64,000 nt of DNA, taken from assembly GCA_002261195.1 (NCBI GenBank), contig MVBO01000022.1:99118-163117 (forward strand), written 5' to 3'. Below, piece after piece: positions 22,979-33,293 of the stretch; positions within the stretch are counted from its first letter, which is position 1, and the number at the start of each line of letters is the position of its first letter. The stretch comes from Bifiguratus adelaidae. Taxonomy: Eukaryota > Mucoromycota > Endogonomycetes > Endogonales. Under the pieces are notes generated by a model. The model ran no database searches and was not told the origin of the DNA. It saw nothing but the letters and a program-made list of their open reading frames with translations. The position numbers and the translations under genes were made by a program.

Positions 22979-23778
22979 TTCATTTGCACAGCCGAGATAA
23001 GCATGCCCCGGTCGCGCTCATCACCGATGTGAAACCTCAAAACAAGTTTGGGCTTTTGCATGTCGCCATACATCATCATTCTGTCGGCCTTGTCCGAGCA
23101 CGCGAGCATCTCTGCCGTCATGTAACATTATTCGCATGGAAAGTTGCCGTTGTAATTTACGCAATCCCAATACAATTTGTTTGGCAAATCTTTGAAGTTT
23201 CCAATCGGCAGGATTCAGACCCCTTTTCACTCACGGTTCCCTGCAAAGTGGCGCGCCCGCGTACCCCTGCCTTGAATAGCATTTCGAGGGCGTGCTACCC
23301 TGCTCTTGGAACGGCACCTTCCTAATATGGAGTCCGCTACCCTGCCAGTGGACCGGGTCGATTCTAAAGTGCCGGGAGGCGTTTCTCGATCGGGGCGCTT
23401 GAATCCGCCATTACGTCATTATGACTCGGTGCGCATAAACCAACCCACCCGCAGATTTGCCAGTTACAGTCACAGCACTAAACTTTTCGCATTCTTTCAG
23501 AATGGGAATTTTTGATTCTCGCATGTCCATTGGAAAAATGCTGATTCAGAATTCGCACTTTGGCAGCAATTGTTGGTTGAAGTCTACTTTTTCCGAAAAT
23601 TTTTTCTATTTTCTTCCAAAAGGGCTCAATTCCTTAACTCTGGGGCCCACCTATATATTGGCCATTCTGGGACTGGGACATGGGAATTCTGGTTATCAGT
23701 TGTCGTTGTCCTTGTTCTTGAAAACACAACTAGCAGCAAACATACATTCATTACAACTTGCGCTGCAGCTTTTTAGCC
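22979..23778. other. Long upstream region of the Atf-type bZIP gene
   Basis: 800 bases without a gene, long for this compact window and in keeping with a regulated promoter. A TATATATT lies at 23652-23659, 120 bases before the bZIP start codon, and a CRE half-like ACGTCA near 23413. Pyrimidine-rich tracts occupy 23570-23630. Confidence 0.45.
23652..23659 (+). promoter_or_regulatory. Possible TATA box of the bZIP gene
   Basis: TATATATT about 120 bases upstream of the ATG at 23779, a plausible position for a TATA-type, stress-inducible fungal promoter. Not tested. Confidence 0.3.
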
Positions 23779-25062
23779 ATGTCTATCTTAGCAGTCAACA
23801 ATGCAGCTTTCGAGGGTAAGTCAAAATCGAGATGCTGTTGACCGACGGTTGACGCATGCTTTGTCTGTGTAGATTCGGGTATGCCCACGCCAACTCGGTT
23901 CTTGAAGGAATGCGGTGACTACAACTTCACGCCTTCATATGAGGCGTCCTTCGATGTTAACCCTTTCGACTATAGCTTCAACAGCGCTTCATCTGCTCAA
24001 AACAACACAACAAAGGTCGTGTCAACTCCAGCGGACGTTCACAGCAAATCAGAGGAGGTTCGTCAAACGACTGCTCTTATAACCGAACGGCCAAATGCAA
24101 GTACGGCCCTGACATCGGAGCCAAACATGGAAGCGGCTCTGCAGATTGCCCAAAGTGTGGCGGCGGCCACAAGTAGCTTTCATCCTGTGGTCTTCAATGG
24201 CCCTGGAGCAATCGCCCCTTCCATGATCGAACCCTCTCAACTTTCCAAAGATTCTCGCCCCCATCTTCCCACACCCGAAGACAGTAGTGACTCTGGCGAT
24301 AAGAGCAAATCCCATAGTTTCGATTATGGACATTCCACCAAGGCGTGCAAACGAGCTTTTACACCAGAAACGCCTCCAGGCTCCGAGACGGACCATCATG
24401 GATCCGAGAATGGGGATACCGTAGCACAAAGGGTATCACAACGCAAGCGAGTTGCTCCTGTGGTTGACCGCAACTCCAAGAAGCAAGCCATGGGTACTGG
24501 TAGCAGGCCAACTAGGACTCAACAGGCTCGACCAAGCTATAGCAGCAATGCCTCCACAGAGCCAGATCCAGATGATGATGAAGAAACCAAGCGTCGCAAG
24601 TTTCTAGAACGTAACCGACAGGCTGCCTCCAAGTGTCGACAAAAGAAGAAGGCTTGGACACAGCAACTGGAAAGTCGCTCTGAGGAGATGGCACATCAAA
24701 ACAAAAACCTCCACAACCTCGTCTCAAACCTCAAGGAACAACTCATGCAACTCAAGAACCACCTACTAGCGCACCGGGATTGCGGATGCGATTTGGTCCG
24801 TCAATATGTGGGGACATCTGGTCAATTTCAAGCCTCAATGATGAACTCTTCCCTCGGTATGACCCACGCCATGGGACTGGGTATGGGTGTCGGTAACACA
24901 CCCATAAGGCGTGTCTCTGCACCAGGTATCGGCATGGACATGCATATGCATCATGTCTCGCAACCCATGGGCTCCTCGACTAGTGCCTCTTCGAACGCTT
25001 ACTTACCTCATGCCCGGGTGAATAGTCTTCCCACATTGACTGCGGTTCGCAACATGTATTGA
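23779..25062 (+). CDS. bZIP transcription factor of the Atf1/ATF2 family
   Basis: Stress-type nuclear transcription factor predicted to bind CRE sites (TGACGTCA). Two exons: a short first exon (MSILAVNNAAFE) and a long second one from about 23874. The N-terminal part has TPTRFLKECGDYNFTPSYEA and FDVNPFDYSFNSASS, similar in layout to the Atf1 regulatory region. Ser-Pro/Thr-Pro sites that a MAP kinase could use include LPTPEDSSDSG and RAFTPETPPGSETD. The basic region is KFLERNRQAASKCRQKKKAW with the invariant N-x7-R spacing, followed by a leucine zipper (heptads within LESRSEEMAHQNKNLHNLVS and NLKEQLMQLKNHLL). The post-zipper segment has DCGCDLVRQY, common in fungal Atf proteins. The C-terminus is Met/Gly-rich (MGLGMGVGNTP). 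About 400 residues. Two perfect CREs occur elsewhere in the window (20846 and 59751). Family call strong; target genes are inferred. Confidence 0.9.
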
Positions 25063-25270
25063 AAACATATAGATTGGTTGATTGCCAACGAGCTGTAAAT
25101 GAGTCTCAATTTCCTGCCAAAGCAAGTGTATAAAATGTTCGCACAATGAAAATCCGTCAAAGTCATTCCCGACGTTCCGTTTCGAGTTTATTCCATCAAG
25201 ATCTAGACATTTGCGATCCATTCTACGGGTGCCGTTGTCGTGATACGTATTCCAAATTGGTGTTTGCTTG

Positions 25271-25288
25271 CCGGATACCGGTATCCGG
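25271..25288. repeat. Perfect 18-base palindrome with a nearby imperfect copy
   Basis: CCGGATACCGGTATCCGG reads the same on both strands. A related imperfect copy, GATACCGGGGTATG, follows about 14 bases later (25303-25316), and a half-site ATATACCCC near 25324. It lies between the bZIP stop and the small PLDc_N gene. It could be a dimer-bound operator or the stem of a structured 3' end. Confidence 0.6.
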
Positions 25289-25512
25289 TAGCCTCATTCC
25301 CGATACCGGGGTATGAGCATGACATATACCCCAATCTCTTAAAAAAGACCAAAGCTATGGATATGAACTGCATGTGAGATTGTTACACGAAGCATTCGGC
25401 TGTGCTCATCCATCGTTCGCGATTCATTTCACCCAACAGTAAAATGCAATGATGTATATCGATGTTGGCATAAATTTAACATTCACAGACCGCTTTGAAA
25501 GCCTCCACCACT

Positions 25513-25817
25513 ATGCCAGCTCTACAATACGGCCATCAGTCCAACATGCATTGCGGAACCATTCTGTCTTACGCCGGAGGCGCATTCGGTCTCGTCGTGC
25601 TTGCTCTGGATATTGTCGTCCTTTGGGAAATCCTTCAGTCACCACGGGATATGACGCGCAAGGTCTTGTGGACTTTGCTGATCTTCTTCTTCCCAGTTGG
25701 AGGGCTTATATTTTACTTGTAAGTGTCTGTTGATGACGAGCGGCTACTAAAGGAAGCCATAGTCTCTTTGCTGATCGTGAGACCAACGCGCGTGGATATG
25801 CTCCCATTACGGAGTGA
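25513..25817 (+). CDS. Small two-helix membrane protein with a PLDc_N-type domain
   Basis: Start ATG at 25513 (MPALQYGHQSNMHCGTILS); an in-frame ATG at 25495 is an alternative. Two membrane helices, YAGGAFGLVVLALDIVVLWE and VLWTLLIFFFPVGGLIFYF, are joined by ILQSPRDMTRK. The W-E-I ... K-x-x-W-x-x-L-I-x-x-x-P-x-x-G-x-x-x-Y pattern fits the PLDc_N (phospholipase D nuclease N-terminal, cardiolipin synthase-like) domain found alone in small fungal proteins. One 50-nt intron near 25720 leads to the last exon, FADRETNARGYAPITE. About 85 residues. Function unknown; membrane location inferred. Confidence 0.7.
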
Positions 25818-25983
25818 GGCTATAGCTGTATTTGATATAAATTGGATCCACCCATCGCGTAATAGCACAAGTCTAGCTGTACCAAGCATGTAGATAATGG
25901 CTCAATCCCCGTGTCGACAAGACGCTATCCATCTATCATAAAGCTCGCCAAAACAAGCTGCAAACATACCAAGGTACCTCAAT

Positions 25984-28775
25984 TTGGAAATCAACCTTTT
26001 ACGCGGCAGCGACACGCTTCCCGATGCACTCATGAACGACGGCTTTCCCTCTCGAGACCGACATGGCTCGAGGTTGGTGAAACCTCTCTTTGACGCGGCG
26101 CCGCGTCGACCACTTTTTTCGTTCTTTGAAGAGTCTTTACCCGCTCGTACTAGCCTTTTCACCACAACCGACGAGAATGAGCATGGCGAAGACTCGACCA
26201 CGGGTATAGCCCAAGGTCACAAAAAGCGAAAAGTGGTTTTGAAGCTTGGCTCGAATGTAGGTAGAAAGGGCGTGATTCGACTGCATCTATGCGTCTGACT
26301 CCAGTTACTTGTTCGCTCTCAGAAGTCAAATTGGCAAGCTTCAGAGGAGGGCGTGGATTTATCAACCTGCGATACGACTCCGCCACGTCAAAGACATCCC
26401 TTGACCCCGATACCCACTGTCATCAATCTAGACCGTCCTGAGGAAAAGGTGGATGTGCCTGCGGAGGAGGAAGTATGGAATATAGACTGGGCTGCTGTCG
26501 AAGAGAACTTGGATCTTGATGCCGAATTGACTCTAGCAACTCCGGCAGTAGAGGAAATTCCAGAGACTCAGGCCAGGGAAGATCTTTTGGATGATTCACC
26601 AGAGCAAGGACCATCACCGAAACCGGAAACTGCTATTACAGACGTGGGAGCAAGTCCTGTGCCGGCAGGGTTGGAGAATGTTTTTGAACGAGCCATTGTC
26701 AAGGAATGGTCCGAGGCTAGGCTAAAAGCTTGGTCATTGCGGCATGTGGTATGTTGATCATAATCGTTCATCGTGTGCTGAAAAGGGTCATTGTAGAATG
26801 CGGAAGCCTTCTACTATCGATTTGTAGGTCAGTAGCATTCGCCTTTAGCTGGTTCTCATCGTCTCACAAACATGTGCAGATATCGACGAATACCAAAGTA
26901 ACGGCAAATTCAGTAAAAAGGATCACGACGCCTTTATGGCGCGGCTTCAAGAGTTTGAAAAGAACGGATGGACAATAGGAGCATCTTGGGGGATATTCAG
27001 CATGGGCGTGCCGCATCGTGCCGGATACCAATGCAGTGCCTACTATCGAAAACTCATTCAGGGCGGAAAACTGAAAGATGACGCTTATGCCATGGTGGAT
27101 GGAAAGCTGAAAATGGTCAACAAAAAGCATGCAGGATCAGCTGCTACGGGGTCTCTCAGTGATGCGTGGAAGACCGAAAGAGTACAGGCACAAGAGAAGG
27201 AGATTGAAGCATGGATCAAGGAATATCATCCGACAGCGGCAATCGGAAGTGTAACGTCATATGCGATCCACAAACCAGCTCCCAGCAAGCCCAAGACCTC
27301 TGCCAAGAATATGTTGGGAGCAATGCGGAAATTGTTGGCATCTACTCGCAGTCCTTCATCACCTGTTCCAGAGCAGACTATGTCGGAGGAGGAGGCGTTC
27401 AGCGTGACCGATTTTGAGCACCATGCGAACATTTCAATGCTATCTGGCACTAACAAGGCTCGCGCCATTGTGTTAGCGCAAAGACGATACGAGAACAACT
27501 TGCAAAAATACCTTAACTTCATTGAGAGGGATGTCCAAGGGAGAAGGTGGTTGATACGCGTTCGCATGCCTCGCAAAAGTTTCATCAGACGGCAAGACTC
27601 CCTGGCCGCAAATGAACCTCCTACTGTGCAAAGCAAGTCGCCAAAACATTTGTTACGAGCACAAGCCGACCTATCGACATTCTTTCGCGGTGTCAAGGCA
27701 AGAAAGATTGATTCCCCTGACGAATGCATTTCATTTTTGAAAATTACAAAAGAACTTTGGAATGGCGTCAAGATCATGGAGCCTCTCGCACGACCGCTCG
27801 GCATTGAGCAACCAAAGCAAAAAACGTAAGCGGTCGCGTCAGACGTCCAAGACATATTCTAGAGACTTACCCAAACAGCTATCTAGAAGTAGACCGTGTC
27901 AATGATCTCGATAGCGGCACATTGGCTGCGTTACTATCGTCCATGCGCGCTACACAAACTGACCAAAACAAAGCCATCGATTTCAAAGGAGTGCTAATTG
28001 ATCCACCATGGCAATTCTACAATGCAAATCCAACAGTCAACAATCAGTGCTACTATAGCCTAGAGATGCTTGCAGGCCTTTGTGACTTGTTGCATTCGGT
28101 GGTGGCCTCAGGTCTAGTCTTTGTCTGGACGCACAAGCTGTGTCAGGACGGTGTGGTGGAAATCATGCATGCTTCTGGTGAGTGGACCAAAAATGTACAG
28201 ACTGGGCTACTCGCTAAAGAAGCACAGGATTTCGCTACGTTGAGAATCTTGTTTGGTTCAAGCGATCTCTGGCAAATTTCGATGTCAGTCATGCGTCTCC
28301 GACTTTTCGATCCACGAAAGAGATTCTCCTGATCTTTAAAAAGGTGCGTGCTTTCCCCTCGTGTACCCACTCTCATTCTGCTTTCTTTCTACAGGGTGAT
28401 GAGTTCGATTTGCGGCATCAGCGTTCAGCGGATGTCATTATCGATTTCCCCAAGCCAGTGTCGGATTGGATTGATCACGGCAAGTATTCAAGCTGGGCAT
28501 CATGATGAAGCTAATCTCCAGCACCACAGAATACACTGAGCACAAACCTCAAGGCGTCTATGATATGATCGAGACGCTGTTACCGATCCCATCCGGTTCA
28601 AACCCAACATCGGGACCCTATCTCTTAGAGCTGTGAGTTAACAAGTATGACCGATGATGTTTGACTAAACGTGTCTGGCAGCTGGGCGAAAAAGGACAAG
28701 GACAGAGGGAGCAAGTGGATCTCTGTCCACGAAATCAAGCAGCAACCTATGACCACAATCAACATGGCTGTGTAG
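25984..28775 (+). CDS. MT-A70 family adenine-N6 methyltransferase (MTA1-like) with a Myb/SANT-like N-terminal region
   Basis: The C-terminal third is an MT-A70 domain: FKGVLIDPPWQFYNANP with the catalytic DPPW, YYSLEMLAGL, GLVFVWTHKLCQDGVVEIM, YVENLVWFKRSLANF, KEILLIFKKGDEFDLRHQRS, TEHKPQGVYDMIETLLP and LWAKKDKDRGSKWISVHEIK. The last pattern resembles the ciliate and early-fungal MTA1 branch that methylates DNA, more than METTL3 or METTL14 (inference). The N-terminal half is acidic and disordered, then NVFERAIVKEWSEARLKAWS and FMARLQEFEKNGWTIGASWG, GYQCSAYYRKLIQGGKLKDD, a tryptophan/cysteine pattern like Myb/SANT repeats. The middle (NKARAIVLAQRRYENNLQKY) is basic and may bind nucleic acid. 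About seven introns, including a 50-nt one after EIMHASG. Start at 25984 is the first ATG; 26032 is possible. Heavy DNA 6mA is known in early-diverging fungi. Confidence 0.82.
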
Positions 28776-28833
28776 ACAAGACATGTATTTATTATATGGT
28801 ACAGTATACGAGACATTATAGACAACGGTGTAT

Positions 28834-29366
28834 TCACAATGCACTGGCTTGAGTGACGATGGCGATGATCATGACGCTCAGCACCACAAAACAAACTGTA
28901 CTTGCCACGGTGAAGGTACCCCATCCTGCCTGGACAATCATCTTTCTGCTCGCCAGTTCACGTTGGTTCTTGAAGTATTTGCCAACGGCAGCGAGAAAGG
29001 CGAGTATTCCGATAGCCGAAAAGGTCACACCAACGGGAAACGAGAGCTTCTTCTGCAATTCGCTTGGCGTTGATGTCGAGTTCACATTCCCGAGGTTGAT
29101 TTGAGCCGCGATGGTAAATCCTACTACCCGTTGAGCATTCCCAGTTTCGAGAATGGCGTTCACTTACCCAACAGAACCAGTGTCGTCGACAGTCGCAACC
29201 AACTGAGATAGTTGCGCTCATTTGCAAAGTGATCTCGCGCTGTGCTTCCGTCCAAGTCAAGCACAAGCGCTGGATCCACCCTTTGCAAGAGCCTTTTCAT
29301 CACGCCATTTTGGGCGCAGTCGGTGCCATTTAAAGTGATGTTCAGGGATGAAGCTATTGTCCGCAT
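28834..29366 (-). CDS. DUF202 membrane protein, member 1 of a divergent pair
   Basis: Start taken as the ATG at 29366 (MRTIASSLNITLNGTDC). The DUF202 signature is TARDHFANERNYLSWLRLST followed by TLVLLG. After a short intron come helix 2 (FPVGVTFSAIGILAFLAAVG), YFKNQRELASRKMIVQAGWG and helix 3 (FTVASTVCFVVLSVMIIAIV). DUF202/VTC1-like proteins are small three-helix membrane proteins; fungal ones are mostly uncharacterised and related to the Vtc1 fold of the vacuolar polyphosphate polymerase (family knowledge). Its neighbour at 29411 is a paralog on the opposite strand. It converges with the MT-A70 gene, 58 bases apart. Confidence 0.78.
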
Positions 29367-29410
29367 GCCTTCTTGTCCATGATACAATAACGCGGGGGTG
29401 CAAGAGGGAC

Positions 29411-29918
29411 ATGTCGTGGCAACGGCTCAGAGAGGATGATGAAGAGAATGGTGAAGAGGGCTGGTTAAGTGATATTTGTGGCATCGAGTTAGTGGTACAG
29501 AACATGGCTAGCACGGCCAGGGATCATTTTGCCAACGAACGCAACTGGTTATCTGCCCTGCGCTTGTCCATTGGGTTCTTAACGTTAGGTAGGATTAGAT
29601 CGACGATGCGTAGGATCGTGGAACTGATGACGCTTAGGATTTTCCATCCTGCTCAACTTTCGATTGGAAACTCCAGATCGGTCTCAACCCAAACTATCCT
29701 ATGATCCCTTTCATGGCAAGACATCGCATGTTGTGGGATACATGATGATTGGAATTGGTTTGCTTGTCTTTGCGGTCAGCACAATCAACTATTTCAGAAC
29801 ACAGCGGCAATTGCTGCGGCGACAGGTGGAGCAAGGCTATATGAGTGGTTGGATTGCCATGGTATTGGTGGCCGGTTTTGGCATCTTGACCATGGGCATG
29901 GCGCTCAGGAGCGATTAG
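29411..29918 (+). CDS. DUF202 membrane protein, member 2 of a divergent pair
   Basis: Start ATG at 29411 (MSWQRLREDDEENGEEGWLS); an in-frame ATG at 29348 would overlap the divergent neighbour. It shares the signature STARDHFANERNWLSALRLS with the gene at 28834-29366 and then has one short intron. The second exon starts near FLLNFRLETPDRSQPK, with helices GYMMIGIGLLVFAVSTINYF and WIAMVLVAGFGILTMGMALR around TQRQLLRRQVEQGYMSG. Length about 145 residues. The first membrane helix is split by the intron, as in the paralog, supporting a duplication. Function unknown. Confidence 0.78.
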
Positions 29919-29990
29919 ATGCTACTAATAGTGTACAATGTGTAATCTACAGGCTTTTGCCACCGTCGTACCATATCTCCACTTCTATGT

Positions 29991-31126
29991 CTATGCACGT
30001 GGCACAAGTGCCTTCTTGAACCAAATGAATTCATCGTCATCAATCCGTTCTACACCTCTTTCTAGATGACGCTTGACCGTCTCTACAGTCTGCTCTGTGA
30101 CGATGGACAAGAGCTGTGATAGCCATGGTATACTCGCACATCGATAGGATTTGCCAATGATACTACACGCGAGTCGTTGCATGTCTCTTGCCATGTCGCG
30201 AGATATCATGGCATGTGCTGGGGTAGGTGCATTTTCAACTAATCGAAAGTATGTGGTATAATCGTAGTGGATGCGACATTGAAGGATTTGAGTGGCATAG
30301 CGTATGTGAAGATCGTTATTGTGATCCTTGTTGTCCCGCAGGCAAGGATGATCAAGCAAAGAGTAAGCGGACATGAGTTTGGAGCTGTGGCATACGTAAT
30401 GCAGCATTAGCAAGGATATGTATTCTGAAGCAGTGGAGGGTGGCTATGCGAGAGGAAACATGTCAATGTCGGCCGAAGAGCTTGACTTCTCTATCTCTCT
30501 GTTTGCTTTTACACACGTACCGAGTCCATTGAAGGATAAATATCATCAACCAAGCCAGTCAAGCTCTTTACGAGCTCACCTTGATCTTCACACAAGGCAT
30601 TCCAGATGGAAGCCTGTTCGAATGCGGCTTGAGCAAAGGTATAATCGCCATGGGCGAACCGGGACGCCACTAAACCTTCTCGTAGCTTGCGATGAAGCAA
30701 AATGATACTTCCGGCCTCCTCTCTGAGTATCATTGTATGATTTTGAATGCGATGATGCTCATCAAGTGGTCCTGCCTTGTCGATCCATAGCTTTTGCTGC
30801 AAACAAAGCGTCAGTGACATATACAATAAACGCTCGAGAACAGTACCGCAACAACCTACCCGCTCTTGGATATAGCTAAACAATTCATTCTGCTTTTCTC
30901 GGTTTTGCAACCCTTCCGTCGACTCCCAGCCACTCCGACTGACGAGAGGAAGTTCGTGTACATGTTGCGAGCGATCACTTTCCCGAGTCCAGTTGCGCGT
31001 ACTCTTTTTCAGACCGCTAGTAGAACCTGCGGTATTAGCGTCTGTTGAAAGAGCCCTTGAGCCTTCGCCTCGAAAAGACCGTCCTCTTCCTTGACCTCGT
31101 CCTCCTCGTCCTTGTTTTCTGTTCAT
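29991..31126 (-). CDS. SAC3/GANP family protein (SAC3D1- or Thp3-like)
   Basis: Start ATG at 31126 gives an RGG-like basic head (MNRKQGRGGRGQGRGRSFRG). Then come STRNWTRESDRSQ and ENREK-type charged text ending FSYIQER, an intron, and QKLWIDKAGPLDEHHRIQNH. C-terminal segments are YATQILQCRIHYDYTTYFRL, VENAPTPAHAMISRDMARDM and IIGKSYRCASIPWLSQLLSI. The pattern Y-x-x-Y-F-R-L..AP..M..R..L..I.K-S-Y-R...WL matches the SAC3/GANP/PCI-type region seen in Thp3, LENG8 and SAC3D1. Family members act in transcription-coupled mRNA handling or, for SAC3D1, at the centrosome; which applies here is open. Head-to-head with GPN3, 88 bases between starts. Family call moderate. Confidence 0.6.
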
Positions 31127-31214
31127 TGTTTCGTTCTACCAATTTCTTGCGAGACATGTAAGTGAAAAAGCACAGAACGGCGCATTAGAGCGCATGAGGG
31201 AGCGCCTGGCTCAC

Positions 31215-32385
31215 ATGGCGTGTTGTAGGGGTCGCCACTGTCAACTTGTGATGGGTCCAGCCGGCAGCGGCAAAGTAAGTGAAGCTCATGGTAATGCTTG
31301 CTTTCGGCATGAACAGGTGATTGATCTCGCACCACGGCTAGTCAACCTTTTGCGCTACCATGATGACGCATTGTCAAAACATTGGGCGTCAAGTCCACTT
31401 GGTGAATCTTGATCCTGCTGCTGAGAACTTTGAGTATGACCCATCGATCGGTAAGGGCCTCGGGAGCATCATGACAGCCACGGTACTCAAATGTTGATAT
31501 TTTAGATATCCGGGAACTCATTACGTTGGAGGATGTCATGGAAGAGCTTCAGTACGGTCCTAATGGTGGTTTGATCTATTGCATGGAGTAGGTTTGCGTT
31601 GCCCGCTGCAATTCAAGCACTCATTTCATGTCGCAGATTCCTGTTGAATAATCTGGACTGGCTCGAGGAGGAGATTGGAGCTTACGAGGATGATTACCTC
31701 CTGATTGATTGCCCCGGCCAAATTGAACTTTATACGCACTTCACCATCATACGTCGACTTACAGAGGCCCTCTCCAAATGGGGCTTCAACATCGCTGGAG
31801 TATACTGCCTTGAAAGTCAATTTGTGGAGGACAAGAGCAAATATTTCAGTGGGGTGTTGAGCGCCATGAGTGCCATGATCAATCTAGAGATTGCGCATGT
31901 CAATGTGATGACCAAGATGGACATGGTCGAAGGTGCAGGTGGCGACGACAGCGAATTGGAGACTGGCAAACCAGCCCGTCGCAATCGTTCCATGCAGATC
32001 CGAAATGCGCGACTACGGAGAGAAATGGAACGCTATCTTGATCCAGATCCGCTCTTGCTGGTTGAAGATGTCAATTCGGCAACAAGCGAAAAATTTCACG
32101 CTCTCAATTCGGCCATTGTTCAATTGGTGAGCCAAAGTTGCCATACTTCCCCTGCATTACATACTTACACCTGGTCTTAGATTGAAGATTACAACATGGT
32201 CTCATTCATACCGTTGAATATACAAGACGAGGATTCGGTGAATTACGTCTTGTCTAGCATAGATAATGCCATGCAATACGGAGAAGATCTTGAGCCCAAG
32301 GCAAGTTTCATCATCTTTTGCGATCACATATACTCAATCTCTCTTTTAGGAACCTGCTGACTTTGACGCTGAAGATGACGCATAG
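31215..32385 (+). CDS. GPN3: GPN-loop GTPase 3
   Basis: GTPase needed with Npa3/GPN1 for assembly and nuclear import of RNA polymerase II. It shows [15 protein letters not shown] with the P-loop GPAGSGKS; the intron sits after GSGK and splices to [20 protein letters not shown]. Then [32 protein letters not shown] with the Gly-Pro-Asn loop, [24 protein letters not shown] (TKxD) and [27 protein letters not shown] at the start is typical of GPN3 rather than GPN1 or GPN2. The first codon is less certain: the ATG at 31215 gives [15 protein letters not shown], but a one-codon first exon at about 31170 is also conceivable. An insert of about 25 residues ([17 protein letters not shown]) lies before the last helix. 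It ends [11 protein letters not shown]. Confidence 0.92.
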
Positions 32386-32474
32386 GCAATGTAGAAAGAG
32401 ACAGAGAGAGAGCATTTGCAATGTACCATAGAAAGCGCGCTTAAATTCCCATTGTTCACCTTTTGGTGCGCGAG

Positions 32475-33243
32475 ATGATTCTTAACATCGAGGAGAAGTT
32501 GGCGAAGGGAAAAGAGCTTAAAGATCTCGGTAGCTCTTACTTTAAGCAAGGTGACCTCAAGAATGGTAGGTGTGAAGCGCGTTTGTCGGTGTCATTGTCT
32601 GCATCGTTGACCGTGATCTTGTTGGTCCAGCTCTGCTCAACTATCACCAGGTAGGCGTGGCAGTCTGGCATACAAGCATACATAACTGTGATAATAGGCA
32701 ATTCTCTACCTTGCTGGTGTAGATACTCAGCAAGTGGACGCCTTGCGGGTAGCTACAGGACAAAATACCGAAGGGGTCGACGGTGAAACTCAAGACGCGA
32801 AGAAAGAGTGCGGTGAGGTGCTCGCGATATGCTATACAAATCTCGCAGGTAAATGCGCTAATTGCATGTGAGAAGCTCGCTCTTATATGTCTCAGCCTGC
32901 TTGTTGAAGCAAGAAAAATGGCATCGGGTCATTGAAAACTGTGACAAGGCACTTAAACTGCAGCCAGACAACAAAAAGGCCTTGTTCCGACGAGCTCAAG
33001 CTAATTTTGCTGAGGGAAACATTGAAAAGGCGAGGCAGGATCTGGAACAATGTGACAAGAACGGTGAGTATACAATCCTCGCCCAAGACCAATGAGACTC
33101 ATGCTTTTACACGTTTAGATCCAGCTGTCATTCGCGAATTCAATCGCATAAAGTCCGCTGATAAGGCCGCGTATGAAAAGCAACGAAAAGAATTCAAGGG
33201 TCTATTCGACCGGATGGCAAAGGAAGAAGAAGGCATGCGATAA
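32475..33243 (+). CDS. TPR protein similar to TTC9
   Basis: Start ATG at 32475 (MILNIEEKLAKGKELKDLGS). Three TPR motifs: GSSYFKQGDLKNALLNYHQ, then an insert, CYTNLAACLLKQEKWHRVIE-NCDKALKLQPDNKKALFRRA, and ANFAEGNIEKARQDLEQCDK. It ends SADKAAYEKQRKEFKGLFDR-MAKEEEGMR. The insert between TPR 1 and 2 and the overall length (about 190 residues) fit the TTC9 group, whose TPRs resemble those of FKBP-type Hsp90 co-chaperones. No PPIase domain is present. It follows GPN3 by 89 bases on the same strand. Role in chaperone binding is inferred. Confidence 0.8.
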
Positions 33244-33293
33244 AGCGCACTTCTGTATCTTACATACCCAACAATACAATTACACAGCAATCA

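Noticed and set aside
27226-27855. Minus-strand frame of 209 codons opposite the MT-A70 gene
   Set aside because: Antisense to a coding exon with a conserved frame; no recognisable domain.
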